NCBI GenBank assembly: GCA_001304015.1
Contig: LJUY01000052.1
Location: 1 to 19,607, forward strand
DNA: 19,607 nucleotides
From: a candidate division Zixibacteria bacterium SM23_81
GTDB taxonomy: Bacteria > SM23-81
Reading direction: 5' to 3'
Numbering within the stretch: the first letter of the stretch is position 1; the number at the start of each line of letters is the position of its first letter. Of the stretch, positions 1 to 7,988 are shown piece after piece. The notes below the pieces were generated by a model. The model made no database searches. It was not told where the DNA came from and saw only the letters and a list, made by a program, of their open reading frames with translations. The position numbers were made by a program, and so were the translations under genes.

Positions 1-456
1 TCGAGTAACACCAGCAGAATCAGCCTGACACCGATTTGAATAATATGTACTGCTCTTCCAGCTACTCAGCACTGTTTCTTCGAATTCCACAAACTCCTGC
101 ACCTTCCGTCTGAACTCTTTGAGCTCAGATGATCTGCCTCTGCAAAGACCAGCCAGCCAGGTGGGCAAGTCCTTGTCCTGGGCTGAACCTCGGGAATATA
201 GAATCACCGGGATGTTCGGCTTTCTGGATCTGGTCTTTCCTGAGGAAACCTCTATCTCCCGCGATTCGGGCGTGCTGAGGTCTAAAATCAAGAGATCGGC
301 GTCCGGGTTGTTTTCTGCGTAAAGAAAGCTTTTCGAGCTCGAAGAGACCGAACGTCCGATCTGGCTCAGATCAGACTGGTCCCTGTGGCAGACGATACGA
401 ATATCCTCATGCTCGTCATGGATCAGTATAGTCCTTATGTTCCCTTGCTTGGACAT
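1..456 (-). CDS. Diverged single-domain response regulator (receiver), partial at window edge
   Basis: An open frame begins at the ATG at 456-454 and continues without a stop to base 1, giving 152 codons; the C-terminus lies outside the window. A GTGAGGA Shine-Dalgarno-like stretch lies about 12 nt upstream. From residue 9 the product aligns almost without gaps to the receiver encoded just upstream (547-933). Shared features include the TIL strand, the PxIPVILYS-like strand near residues 82-88, a WLA motif and SSxLKE. The acidic pair is D14/E15 and the phosphoacceptor is D59 (LILDL). The conserved lysine is replaced by arginine (about R108), and the usual MP..SG after the aspartate is lost. 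The receiver should end near residue 125, followed by about 27 residues of unknown character. It is probably a diverged duplicate with altered or no phosphotransfer. Decay into a pseudogene is possible, but the frame is intact. Confidence 0.7.
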   Translation of the reverse strand, partial: MSKQGNIRTILIHDEHEDIRIVCHRDQSDLSQIGRSVSSSSKSFLYAENNPDADLLILDLSTPESREIEVSSGKTRSRKPNIPVILYSRGSAQDKDLPTWLAGLCRGRSSELKEFRRKVQEFVEFEETVLSSWKSSTYYSNRCQADSAGVTR

Positions 457-519
457 ATCAAAAAGATTCCTCACTCAGCGTTTACGACAAAACCTACTTG
501 TCAACCCTGAAATGTAGGC

Positions 520-548
520 GCGGGATCACATGGCCCGCTGATGTGATC
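520..548. repeat. Two overlapping inverted repeats between the tandem receiver genes
   Basis: GATCACAT at 524-531 pairs perfectly with ATGTGATC at 541-548 across a 9-nt loop. A second possible hairpin, GCGGG (520-524) with CCCGC (534-538), uses part of the same sequence, so the two would exclude each other. The right arm overlaps the stop codon of the 547-933 gene. No T-run follows on either strand, so this is not a standard intrinsic terminator. It could act in mRNA stability or in coupling the two receiver genes. Confidence 0.4.
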
Positions 549-933
549 ATGACGATTTGGAGAAGCCGAGCAACTCCCTGATTTTTTGTTTTAGTTCTCT
601 CAGATCGGAGGACTTGATCAAGTATGCATCTGCCAGCCAGGAGAGGAAATTGTTCCTGTACGCGGAATAATCTGAATAGAGAATAACTGGTATGTTAACG
701 TTCCTGGCTCGAAGCCTTTTGAGAACCTCAATACCGCTCATGGTGGGCATCCTGACGTCGAGAATAATCAGATCCACCTTCCGGTTTTCGTTTATAAACC
801 GCAGGGCTTCCGCCCCGGAGGAGGCCGAGTGGGTCCCATATCCCCCCCGGCGGAGCTCTCGCTCGCACAGAAGCCGGCTATCTTCATCATCGTCTACCAC
901 CAAGATTGTCGCTCCGGTTGTCTCGACGAACAT
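547..933 (-). CDS. Single-domain response regulator (CheY-like receiver)
   Basis: This 128-aa protein is a complete receiver domain with no output domain. Acidic residues are at D14-D15 (VVDDDED), the phosphoacceptor is D59 (IILDVRMP), the Ser/Thr switch residue is S87 (VILYS) and the conserved lysine is K107 (YLIKSS). An in-frame TAG lies six codons upstream of the ATG at 933, which fixes the start. It probably accepts phosphate from a histidine kinase and signals by protein contact. The kinase encoded divergently at 1565 is a possible partner by proximity only. It lies upstream of and reads into the related left-edge receiver, so the two are probably cotranscribed and arose by duplication. 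Confidence 0.88.
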   Translation of the reverse strand: MFVETTGATILVVDDDEDSRLLCERELRRGGYGTHSASSGAEALRFINENRKVDLIILDVRMPTMSGIEVLKRLRARNVNIPVILYSDYSAYRNNFLSWLADAYLIKSSDLRELKQKIRELLGFSKSS

Positions 934-1080
934 ATCCCGATAGTCCTAGATTAGTATCCGTGAACCCGTGGTCTGGCTCTCGACCCCCTTTTTACACAGA
1001 ACGCTCTTGACCCCAAATGGCCGCCGTTTCTTTGGCTTGACTCGCCATTTTCTGAATTTCATTTTGCTTTGGCTGGCAAC

Positions 1081-1106
1081 GCGGAGAGGCCGAAGCCTCT
1101 CCACGC
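1081..1106 (-). repeat. Stable hairpin with UUCG tetraloop (REP-like or structured RNA element)
   Basis: GGAGAGGC (1083-1090) pairs perfectly with GCCTCTCC (1095-1102) across a four-base loop. Read on the minus strand the loop is TTCG closed by C-G, the extra-stable C(UUCG)G tetraloop. Flanking GCG/CGC bases can extend the stem with a bulge. No T-run follows, so a simple terminator is unlikely. It could be a structured leader of the minus-strand receiver transcript or a dispersed REP-type element. Confidence 0.5.
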
Positions 1107-1273
1107 CACCGAACCACCCATTGGGGCTGGGGTGAGCAAGAAGGGGGGTGGTTGTCTCACGATCCTTTTCAGACAAAGATAATTCTCGTACTTAGCCAAT
1201 TTGACCGCACCTTTCCCTTTTATCTATAGCACACGCACCTCGTTCTGTCAATAGGAAGAGAAAGCGGACGATA

Positions 1274-1292
1274 TACGTAGCGGCGCTACGTA
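1274..1292. promoter_or_regulatory. Perfect 19-nt palindrome, candidate operator
   Basis: TACGTAGCG and CGCTACGTA flank a single central G, giving nine perfectly paired positions on each side. It lies between the divergent receiver and kinase transcription units, about 190 bp upstream of the predicted kinase promoter. Symmetry this strong is typical of a dimeric regulator site. The absence of a T-run argues against a terminator. The cognate regulator is unknown. Confidence 0.45.
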
Positions 1293-1478
1293 ACATGCTC
1301 ATCGAGAGCAGACCTGCCTCCCTGCGAGTAGCTATGTGTCTACCGCACAAGAACTTGGGTGGTTATAACTGGATATATCCCCTCGTAACTCGGCTTTTTC
1401 GCCATTTCGCTGCCTGGCGGTAAGGAGCTCGAACGAGGCCTGCTTTAGCTCTGGTCGCGGGCGCCTGGCATTTTTTTC

Positions 1479-1506
1479 TTGCTTTGTGTGAATTATTGTA
1501 TATATT
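1479..1506 (+). promoter_or_regulatory. Putative sigma-70 type promoter for the kinase operon
   Basis: TTGCTT (1479-1484) and TATATT (1501-1506) are separated by 16 bases in an AT-rich stretch 60-90 bp upstream of the kinase ATG, which puts the transcript start near 1513. This is a match to general consensus only. Confidence 0.4.
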
Positions 1507-1564
1507 TTGTAAGGAGATAACAGGTAATCCATAGGTAATTCGCGCACGCAAAGAAGCAACCAGC

Positions 1565-4500
1565 ATGCCGTCCAAGAGAAGACTATCTGAGCAAATAAAG
1601 GCTAAAAAGTCGAGCACCACCAAGCCACCGAAAAGAGCGCAGCCGACCCTGAAACCAGAACACCTCCGGGGGGCGGGCAAAAACAGATCCCCCAGGGCCG
1701 CGGCAGCGACTTCTGGTCGTCGCTCAGCCACTTCTGGGGCAGGTCGCTGGCTGGGCAGCGAGAATGACCAGAGATACCGGGCGCTATTTGATCAAACCTG
1801 TGAAGGCATCGCATTATTCGACGTAGAAACGGGTCAAATAGTCGACTGCAATCCAGAATTCGAAAACCTGATTGGAAGAAGCCCGAAACAGCTTGAGAAG
1901 TTGAAGCTGTGGGAGCTCGTTGCCGGCGAAGAGGTAGAGCTGGCCAGGAGGAAATTTCACGAAATAAAGAAGAAGGCCGCGAGCCGCTCCGAGCAGTTCG
2001 ATTTGCACAAGCCCGACGGAGAGATTGTTCCCGTTGAGTTCGTAAGCAGCCTGGTCACAATTCAAGGAAAGCAGTACATCCGGAGCACGGTCAGGGACAT
2101 AACCGAGAGTAAACGAGCCGAGGCAGCGCTCGAAAAGCTGGCCCGGGATTTGGGTGAGCGAGTAAGCGAACTCAATTGTCTCTATGGCACGGCCCAGCTG
2201 ATCGAGACACCGGGTATTTCGCTGGATGAAATTCTCCAGGGGATAGTGAATCTGATTCCACCTGCGTGGCGGTATTCGGAGATTACCTGTGCGCGAGTCG
2301 TGCTTGAACAAAAGGTTTTCAGCACCCGCAACTTCGAACAGACCACCTGGAGCCAGCGGTCCGATATCAGGGTACACGGGAGGCTGGTGGGTACCCTGGA
2401 GGTGTACTACCTGGAGAAAAGGCCGGAAAGCGACGAGGGGCCTTTCCTGCGCGAGGAGAGAAACCTGATCAACGCCATCGCCCAGAGATTGGGAAGAGTC
2501 ATAGAGCGCCGGCAGGCGCAAGAGGCGCTTGAGAAGAGCGAGAAGAAGTATCGAGAATTCACCGATTCGTTGCCCCAGATTGTCTTTGAAATCGATAAAA
2601 CAGGCAAGTTCACATTCATAAATCTTAAAGCACTCCAGAATTATGGCTATACCAAAGAGGATCTGGATAGAGGATTGGATGTCCTTCAGGTCGTTGCCCC
2701 TGAAGATTTCGAGAGAGTCAAAAAAGACATTGCCAGGGCCCTCCGGGGGGACAAGTTGACCCGGGAAGAATACACAGCACTGAGCAGAGACGGAGGCAGA
2801 TTTCCTATCGCCGTACATTCCACCCCCGTTATTCACGAGAATAAAGTTACGGGAATCAGAGGAGTTGTGGTGGATATAACCGAGCTTAAGAGGGCTGAGC
2901 GGGCTGTTGAAGAGAGCGAGAGGAAGCATAGAACACTGGTTGAGCAGTCGCTCCAGGGCATAGCAGTGGTCCAGGATTTTGGGATCCGCTTCGCCAACAC
3001 CGCCTTTGCCAGGATGTCAGGCTACACTATCGAAGAGCTTCTTTCCCTTTCGCCTGATGAACTGAAACCACTGGTTCATCCTGAGGATCAGGCATTAGCT
3101 TGGGGACGATACTCAGACCGCTTGTCGGGAAAAGAGGTGCCTCCTCGCTATGAATTCCGCCTCATAAGAAAGGACGGATCAGTTCGCTGGGTGGAATTGT
3201 TCTCCAGTGCCATCGAGTTTCATGGCAGACCTGCCATCCAGGCAGCCTTGGTCGACATCACCGACCGAAAAGAGGCGCGGGAAGCGTTGGAAGAAATCAA
3301 TATGCGCCTCCAGGCCCTTTTGGATCATACTCACATGATGGTGGCCTATCTGGACCCTCAATTTAACTTCGTAAAGGTTAACCGAGCGTATGCCCAGGCA
3401 GACGAACATGATCCATCCTTTTTCCCCGGCAAAAATCACTTTGACCTGTATCCCAACAAAGAGAACGAGAGAATCTTCCGCCAGGTAGTGGAGACGGGCA
3501 AGCCTCACCTCACCCACGCCAAACCCTTTGAGTACGCAGATCATCCGGAGCGTGGAGTGACATACTGGGACTGGGGCCTTGTGCCTATCAAAGATCTGAC
3601 CGGAGCCGTGACGGGTCTAGTCCTTACAGTGCTCAACGTAACCGAGCGGAAACGCGCTGAGGAGAGACTGGAATGGGAGTTGGCGGTCAACAGTGCACTG
3701 GCTGAGCTGTCTGCTGCTTTGATAACTCCTAAATCTTCAATAGAGGATATTGCCAGCATAGTTCTGGATGCTGCCAAAAGTCTGACCCAAAGCGAGCACG
3801 GGTTTGTTTCCTCAATCGACCCTAAAACAGCCGACCAGGTTGCCCATACCCTGACCCAGATGATGGGGAAGCAGTGCCTGGTTCGGGGTAGTGATAGAAG
3901 AATCAGGTTTCCCATAGGACCTCAGGGGCGTTATCCAGCGCTTTGGGGTTATGCATTGAACACCCAGATGGCTTTTTTGACCAATTCTCCGGGCACCCAT
4001 GAGGCATCACGAGGCATTCCGGAGGGCCACATCCCGATTACCAGATTCTTGGCTGTCCCGGCAATCATCGACCAAGAATTAGTAGGTCTGGTAGCCCTGG
4101 CCAATTCACCCAGAGATTACACCGATGGTGAGCTGGAGGCAATCAAGCGGCTGGCTCAACTTTATGCCATGGCGGTCCAACGCAGGAGGACGGAGGAAGA
4201 AATCAGAAAGTTGAACCAGAACCTGAAATCCCGTGCTGCCGAACTGGCCGCCGCGAATAAGGAGCTGGAAGCATTTAGCTATTCTGTGTCCCATGATTTA
4301 CGTGCTCCGTTGAGAGCCGTTGACGGATTCAGCCGCATACTGGATGAGGACTATGGCAGTAAACTCGATGAGCCGGCAAGGGAGTATCTGGGGCGGGTCC
4401 GCGCTGCGACCCAGCGCATGGCACAGTTGATTGATGATCTGCTGAATCTCTCGCTGGTGATACGCCGAGAGCTCCATCGAGAAAAAATCAATCTAAGCCA

Positions 4501-4921
4501 GCTCGCCCATAAGATCACAGAGGAGATTCACAATAACCAGCCAGAACGCCGAATTGAGTTCATCATCCAGGACGAAGTTTTCGGCAACGGAGATCCCCGG
4601 TTACTACGGGATGTTCTGGAAAACCTGCTGAGTAATGCCTGGAAGTTCACTGGCAAGCGTTCCCGGGCGAAAGTCAAGTTCGGAACGGTCAACCGCCAAG
4701 GACAACAGATCTATTTCGTACGTGACAATGGCGCAGGTTTTGATATGAAGTATGCAGACAAGCTATTCGTCCCCTTTCAGCGGCTTCATTCAACGGATGA
4801 ATTCTCAGGTAACGGGATCGGCCTGGCAGTTGTCTTCCGGATCATAAATCGACACGGAGGCCGCATCTGGGCCGAAGGTCAGGTGGAAAAGGGCGCAACT
4901 TTCTATTTCACGCTACCCTGA
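1565..4921 (+). CDS. Soluble multi-PAS/GAF sensor histidine kinase
   Basis: This 1118-aa protein has no membrane segment and is expected in the cytoplasm. After a basic, low-complexity N-terminus (residues 1-60) come PAS (about 67-185), a GAF-like region (about 200-320), PAS (328-445), PAS (455-570), PAS (578-700), GAF (about 705-875), a HisKA domain with the phosphorylated histidine at H910 (SVSHDLRAPL), and a HATPase_c domain. The N-box is near 1016-1028 (LENLLSNAWKF), the G1 box DNGAGFD near 1052 and the G2 box GNGIGLAV near 1082. The catalytic half resembles phytochrome-like kinases that usually pair with Rcp1-type receivers, and just such a receiver starts 18 nt after its stop. No bilin-binding PHY region was recognised, so light sensing is not implied. 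The ligand is unknown. The ribosome-binding site is weak, so the exact start is less certain than the frame. Confidence 0.93.
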   Translation: MPSKRRLSEQIKAKKSSTTKPPKRAQPTLKPEHLRGAGKNRSPRAAAATSGRRSATSGAGRWLGSENDQRYRALFDQTCEGIALFDVETGQIVDCNPEFENLIGRSPKQLEKLKLWELVAGEEVELARRKFHEIKKKAASRSEQFDLHKPDGEIVPVEFVSSLVTIQGKQYIRSTVRDITESKRAEAALEKLARDLGERVSELNCLYGTAQLIETPGISLDEILQGIVNLIPPAWRYSEITCARVVLEQKVFSTRNFEQTTWSQRSDIRVHGRLVGTLEVYYLEKRPESDEGPFLREERNLINAIAQRLGRVIERRQAQEALEKSEKKYREFTDSLPQIVFEIDKTGKFTFINLKALQNYGYTKEDLDRGLDVLQVVAPEDFERVKKDIARALRGDKLTREEYTALSRDGGRFPIAVHSTPVIHENKVTGIRGVVVDITELKRAERAVEESERKHRTLVEQSLQGIAVVQDFGIRFANTAFARMSGYTIEELLSLSPDELKPLVHPEDQALAWGRYSDRLSGKEVPPRYEFRLIRKDGSVRWVELFSSAIEFHGRPAIQAALVDITDRKEAREALEEINMRLQALLDHTHMMVAYLDPQFNFVKVNRAYAQADEHDPSFFPGKNHFDLYPNKENERIFRQVVETGKPHLTHAKPFEYADHPERGVTYWDWGLVPIKDLTGAVTGLVLTVLNVTERKRAEERLEWELAVNSALAELSAALITPKSSIEDIASIVLDAAKSLTQSEHGFVSSIDPKTADQVAHTLTQMMGKQCLVRGSDRRIRFPIGPQGRYPALWGYALNTQMAFLTNSPGTHEASRGIPEGHIPITRFLAVPAIIDQELVGLVALANSPRDYTDGELEAIKRLAQLYAMAVQRRRTEEEIRKLNQNLKSRAAELAAANKELEAFSYSVSHDLRAPLRAVDGFSRILDEDYGSKLDEPAREYLGRVRAATQRMAQLIDDLLNLSLVIRRELHREKINLSQLAHKITEEIHNNQPERRIEFIIQDEVFGNGDPRLLRDVLENLLSNAWKFTGKRSRAKVKFGTVNRQGQQIYFVRDNGAGFDMKYADKLFVPFQRLHSTDEFSGNGIGLAVVFRIINRHGGRIWAEGQVEKGATFYFTLP

Positions 4922-4939
4922 GAGAGAGGTGGATGTAAT

Positions 4940-5383
4940 TTGCAACAAGTAATTCTACTAGTAGAAGATAATCCCGATGACATCGAGATGACCCTGCGCG
5001 CGTTCAGCAAGAGCAATGTGTGCAACAAGGTCGTTGTGACTCGTGACGGCGAAGAAGCACTTGACTATCTCTACGGCACCGGCGTATACGCCGGCCGCGA
5101 CGTCGGCATGATGCCAGCGGTCATCCTTCTGGATCTGAAACTGCCCAAAATCGATGGGCTGGAGGTCCTCAAACGCATCCGCAGGGATGAACGCACCCGC
5201 CTGCTGCCGGTGGTTATCCTCACCTCCTCAGAGCTGGAACAGGATCTTGTGGATGGCTATAAGCTGGGAGCAAACAGTTATATTCTCAAGCCGGTCGGCT
5301 TTGAGAACTTCTGTTCTGCAGTGCGGGAATTGGGGATGTACTGGGCACTTCTCAACCAGCCGCCCCCTACAGTGAAGGAGTGA
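4940..5383 (+). CDS. Rcp1-type single-domain response regulator
   Basis: This 147-aa stand-alone receiver starts at a TTG (4940-4942), supported by AGGTGG about 8 nt upstream; there is no better in-frame ATG. The phosphorylation site is complete: acidic E9/D10 (LLVEDNPDD), phosphoacceptor D65 (LLDLKLP), T95 (VVILTSS) and K117 (YILKPV). The EDNPDD signature and the loop before the phosphoacceptor strand match the Rcp1 family, which usually takes phosphate from phytochrome-like kinases such as the one directly upstream. It has no output domain, so it may pass phosphate on or act by protein contact. It lies 4 nt before the next gene in the same operon. Confidence 0.92.
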   Translation: MQQVILLVEDNPDDIEMTLRAFSKSNVCNKVVVTRDGEEALDYLYGTGVYAGRDVGMMPAVILLDLKLPKIDGLEVLKRIRRDERTRLLPVVILTSSELEQDLVDGYKLGANSYILKPVGFENFCSAVRELGMYWALLNQPPPTVKE

Positions 5384-5387
5384 TCAG

Positions 5388-6614
5388 ATGAAGATACCGC
5401 TTCGGGTGCTAATTGTCGAAGATTCCGAGGACGACGCCATCCTCCTGACCCGAGAGCTACGCCGGGCTGGATACGATCCGGTGCACAGGCGAGTTGAAAC
5501 TGCTGAGGCTATGTCTGCATTTCTAAAAGAGCAGGAATGGGATCTAGTGATCGCCGATTATGTGCTGCCCAAATTCAGTGGGCTTGATGCTTTGGCAGTC
5601 CTGAGGGATAGCGGCCTTGACCTGCCTTTCATCATTATCTCTGGAAAGATCGGAGAGGAAACGGCTGTGGAGGCGATGAAAGCTGGAGTGCACGATTACT
5701 TTATGAAAGATAATCTGACCCGACTTGGCCCGGCTATTCAGAGGGAATTGAAAGAAGCCGCTGTCAGAAGAGAGCGAAAACTGGCGGAGGAGTCCCTGCG
5801 GGTACAGGCCCAGATAATAGACCAGATCCACGACTCGGTGGTCTCTACAGATCTGGACGGCCACGTGACAAGCTGGAATAAAGGTGCGGAAAGACTATTC
5901 GGTTACTCAGCCAAGGAGGCTCTGGGCAAACATATATCCTTTCTCTACCCTGAAGATCAGCATGACTTTCTTGAAAAAGAAGTAATTAAACCTCTCAAAT
6001 GCAAAGGTCAACACGAAGTTGAAGTGCGCAGAAGAAGAAAATCAGGGGAAGAGTTCTACACGCACGTTTCACTCTCCCTGCTCCGGGATCAGCAAGGTTC
6101 CGTAATCGGGATGATCGGTTCTTCCATGGACATCACCCAGCGCAAGCTTGCCGAGGAGGCATTAAGAGAATCGACCAGGCAGCTGGACATCGAGCGGGAC
6201 GCGCTAGAAAGGAAGAACATCGCCTTACGCGAAATCCTCAGTCAGATCGAGGCAGAAAAGGACACTATCAAACAGCAAGTCACCACCAATGTGGAGCAGA
6301 CGATAATTCCCACGCTGCTTCGTATGAAAGAATCGTGCCATCCGTCTCAATCCAGGAATTTCGACATACTGGAGAAGGATCTCAGAGAAATCGTCTCGCC
6401 CTTTCTCGACAGGCTGAAGGGCGAATTCGCCAGGCTCTCTCCGAGAGAACTGGAAGTCTGCCGCTTGATAAAAAACGGCATGACATCTAAAGAGATAGCC
6501 GAGGCATTGAATCTCTCCGTTATGACGGTTCACAAGTACCGCGAGCTGATCAGGAAGAAATTGAACCTGGTGAACAACGACACCAATCTTCGCACCTACC
6601 TCCAATCCCTGTGA
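5388..6614 (+). CDS. Response regulator with receiver, PAS and LuxR-type DNA-binding domains
   Basis: This 408-aa protein starts at ATG 5388 with a GGAG site 7-10 nt upstream. Residues about 5-122 form a receiver with acidic E/D in IVEDSEDD, phosphoacceptor D57 (IADYVLP), a serine in IIISGK and lysine in YFMKDN. A PAS domain follows (about 142-255), then a charged coiled-coil-like segment (about 255-295) and a LuxR/GerE helix-turn-helix (about 348-408; LSPRELEVCRLIKNG, then TSKEIAEALNLS). It is the only DNA-binding member of this operon and is therefore the likely transcriptional output of the upstream kinase. The PAS domain could add a second signal. Its targets are unknown. Confidence 0.9.
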   Translation: MKIPLRVLIVEDSEDDAILLTRELRRAGYDPVHRRVETAEAMSAFLKEQEWDLVIADYVLPKFSGLDALAVLRDSGLDLPFIIISGKIGEETAVEAMKAGVHDYFMKDNLTRLGPAIQRELKEAAVRRERKLAEESLRVQAQIIDQIHDSVVSTDLDGHVTSWNKGAERLFGYSAKEALGKHISFLYPEDQHDFLEKEVIKPLKCKGQHEVEVRRRRKSGEEFYTHVSLSLLRDQQGSVIGMIGSSMDITQRKLAEEALRESTRQLDIERDALERKNIALREILSQIEAEKDTIKQQVTTNVEQTIIPTLLRMKESCHPSQSRNFDILEKDLREIVSPFLDRLKGEFARLSPRELEVCRLIKNGMTSKEIAEALNLSVMTVHKYRELIRKKLNLVNNDTNLRTYLQSL

Positions 6615-6836
6615 TGAGAACAGACCAAAGGGCAATGCACGCGTGGTCTCGCAGGCGGCTACAGATTACGGTTTATTGGCTTTTGGTTCACCACACCTCA
6701 TAAATGCTTGGGCCAGTCAAAAAGCGTGAGTCATTTGCCTTCTATCTGAGAAGTGAGTCTACCGCGAGATGCAAACATATCCGTCACCGACGTTGTACTA
6801 ACCTGTGAACGTGAACAAAGATCAGGAGATGTAGAC

Positions 6837-7118
6837 ATGAACATAGAACACGTCCAGGGCAAAAACAGAGGACATATCATGTTGTATGCCCTGAGCACTT
6901 GCGGATGGTGCAGAAAGACGAAGCGGCTTCTTACTGAGTTGGGCGTTGAGTATTACTACGTCGATGTGGATCTTCTGGGAAAAAAGGAGAAGGATGAGGC
7001 CATGAAGACAGTGAAGCGTCATAACCCACAGCGCTCGTTCCCCACCATTGTAATCAATGAAAAAAAGGCCATAGTAGGCTATGATGAAGATGAGATAAGA
7101 ACGGAGGTGGGCAGATGA
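6837..7118 (+). CDS. Glutaredoxin/NrdH-like thiol-disulfide protein
   Basis: This 93-aa protein has a thioredoxin fold of glutaredoxin/NrdH type. The redox pair is C22-G-W-C25 after a beta strand (IMLYALST), and the cis-proline segment is SFPTIVI near residue 71. The ATG at 6837 has AGGAG 8 nt upstream. An alternative GTG start at 6753 would add 28 residues with no ribosome-binding site or conserved character, so I reject it. The stop overlaps the start of the next gene (ATGA, 7115-7118), so the two are translationally coupled. The obvious role is as the disulfide substrate reduced by the FTR-rubredoxin protein encoded next. Confidence 0.9.
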   Translation: MNIEHVQGKNRGHIMLYALSTCGWCRKTKRLLTELGVEYYYVDVDLLGKKEKDEAMKTVKRHNPQRSFPTIVINEKKAIVGYDEDEIRTEVGR

Positions 7119-7624
7119 GAGACAGCGATGTAGCTGAAGAGGAAATCGAAAAGCTGTACCGGAGGTTAGACCAAGAAGCTGAGGAAGGTGGCTACCATCT
7201 GAATCCTGAGGTGGAGCACACCAAAGATCTCATCCGGGGGCTAATCATAAACCAGAAAAGATACGGCTATTGGGCCTGCCCCTGCAGGCTGGCTGCCGGT
7301 GTCAAGCAGGAAGACCTGGACATAATCTGCCCTTGTGATTACCGGGATCCTGACCTGAATGAATACGATGCCTGCTACTGTGCGCTCTATGTATCCGAGG
7401 TTGTCTTGAATGGTCAAAAAAAGGTAGGATCAATACCTGAAAGACGCCCGCCGGAAGAACAAAGAAAAAAGGAAAAACATAAACCAGCTGAAAAAAGCAT
7501 CCCCGGTTTGTCATTGCCGGTGTGGAGATGTCGGGTCTGCGGGTACCTCTGCGGCCGAGAGGAACCTCCTGAAGTCTGCCCCATCTGCAAGGCAAAGAAG
7601 GAGAGGTTCGAAAGATTCATTTAG
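7115..7624 (+). CDS. Ferredoxin:thioredoxin reductase catalytic-type subunit fused to rubredoxin
   Basis: This is a 169-aa two-domain redox protein. Residues about 1-105 match the FTR catalytic subunit (FtrB): three Cys pairs C55-P-C57, C72-P-C74 and C87-Y-C89 provide the [4Fe-4S] ligands and the active-site disulfide. A charged linker (about 108-132) leads to a C-terminal rubredoxin-like domain with C139/C142 (CRVCGY) and C155/C158 (CPIC) for one Fe. This matches ferredoxin:disulfide reductases known from methanogens and anaerobic bacteria, which lack the separate FTR variable subunit. It probably moves electrons from ferredoxin or rubredoxin to a disulfide on the glutaredoxin-like protein encoded just upstream with an ATGA overlap. 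Assignment as FTR-rubredoxin is firm; the physiological partners are inferred. Confidence 0.9.
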   Translation: MRDSDVAEEEIEKLYRRLDQEAEEGGYHLNPEVEHTKDLIRGLIINQKRYGYWACPCRLAAGVKQEDLDIICPCDYRDPDLNEYDACYCALYVSEVVLNGQKKVGSIPERRPPEEQRKKEKHKPAEKSIPGLSLPVWRCRVCGYLCGREEPPEVCPICKAKKERFERFI

Positions 7625-7808
7625 TCTTGTGGCCAGCCAAACAAATTCTCGGCTGGGCAAATCTGTCCAGGCGAACTTCTCATACCTGACGGGAAGAGGA
7701 AGGAAAAGCAGGTCGACTGATCTATAGACAAAGCCGATATCTTCTCCCAGGCAGCCAATCATCTTGACCGGTATCTTCAGGTCAGGGTCGCAACTCCTCA
7801 TCCAACCT

Positions 7809-7831
7809 AAAAAAACTACCCCGGCATGGGG
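7809..7831 (-). terminator. Possible intrinsic terminator, minus strand
   Basis: On the minus strand a short stem CCCC/GGGG with loop ATGCC is followed, after TA and G, by seven T residues. It is correctly placed to end the kinase-NtrC-archaemetzincin transcript about 200 nt after its last stop. The stem is short, so this is tentative. Confidence 0.3.
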
Positions 7832-7988
7832 CGGGTTCTCGGGTTCACCAGAGGAGATCTTCTTTGTTAACTGAGAAAAAGCATAACCAGAGCAGGGTCA
7901 ATTACCCCACTGCTGACCTGCATATTGATCCTGCCCGCGTCGGGAGCGGGAGTCCGGGACAGGCTTTAACTGAGCTGCCCCTTTGCTG

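Larger units (their letters stand above)
934..1478. other. Divergent intergenic region without a convincing gene
   Basis: About 550 bases separate the minus-strand receivers from the plus-strand kinase promoter. Short open frames occur on the minus strand, but they run through a strong hairpin, have unbalanced composition and resemble no family I know. The region holds a UUCG-capped hairpin (1081-1106) and a 19-nt palindrome (1274-1292). It also contains GC-rich, repeat-like stretches around 960-1135 that suggest an inserted or decayed repetitive element. Confidence 0.5.

Noticed and set aside
524-548. CRP/FNR-type binding site in the TCACAT...ATGTGA repeat
   Set aside because: The half-sites point the opposite way to TGTGA-N6-TCACA and the spacing does not fit.
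946-1176. Minus-strand 76-codon frame upstream of the receivers
   Set aside because: It runs through the UUCG hairpin, is strongly basic with no recognisable domain, and has no clear ribosome-binding site.
1332-1731. Minus-strand frames overlapping the kinase start and its promoter
   Set aside because: They overlap the well-supported kinase N-terminus and promoter-like sequence and show no domain character.
1814-2929. Long (371-codon) minus-strand open frame inside the kinase gene
   Set aside because: The plus-strand frame encodes clear PAS and GAF domains over the same bases; the antisense frame is a codon-bias artefact.
6753-6836. GTG-initiated N-terminal extension of the glutaredoxin-like protein
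   Set aside because: No ribosome-binding site at the GTG, while the downstream ATG has AGGAG at ideal spacing and begins just before the conserved fold.
7511-7801. Minus-strand 96-codon frame in the convergent region
   Set aside because: More than a third overlaps the rubredoxin domain coding sequence, and the remainder matches no family I know. It could be a gene remnant, but the support is too weak.
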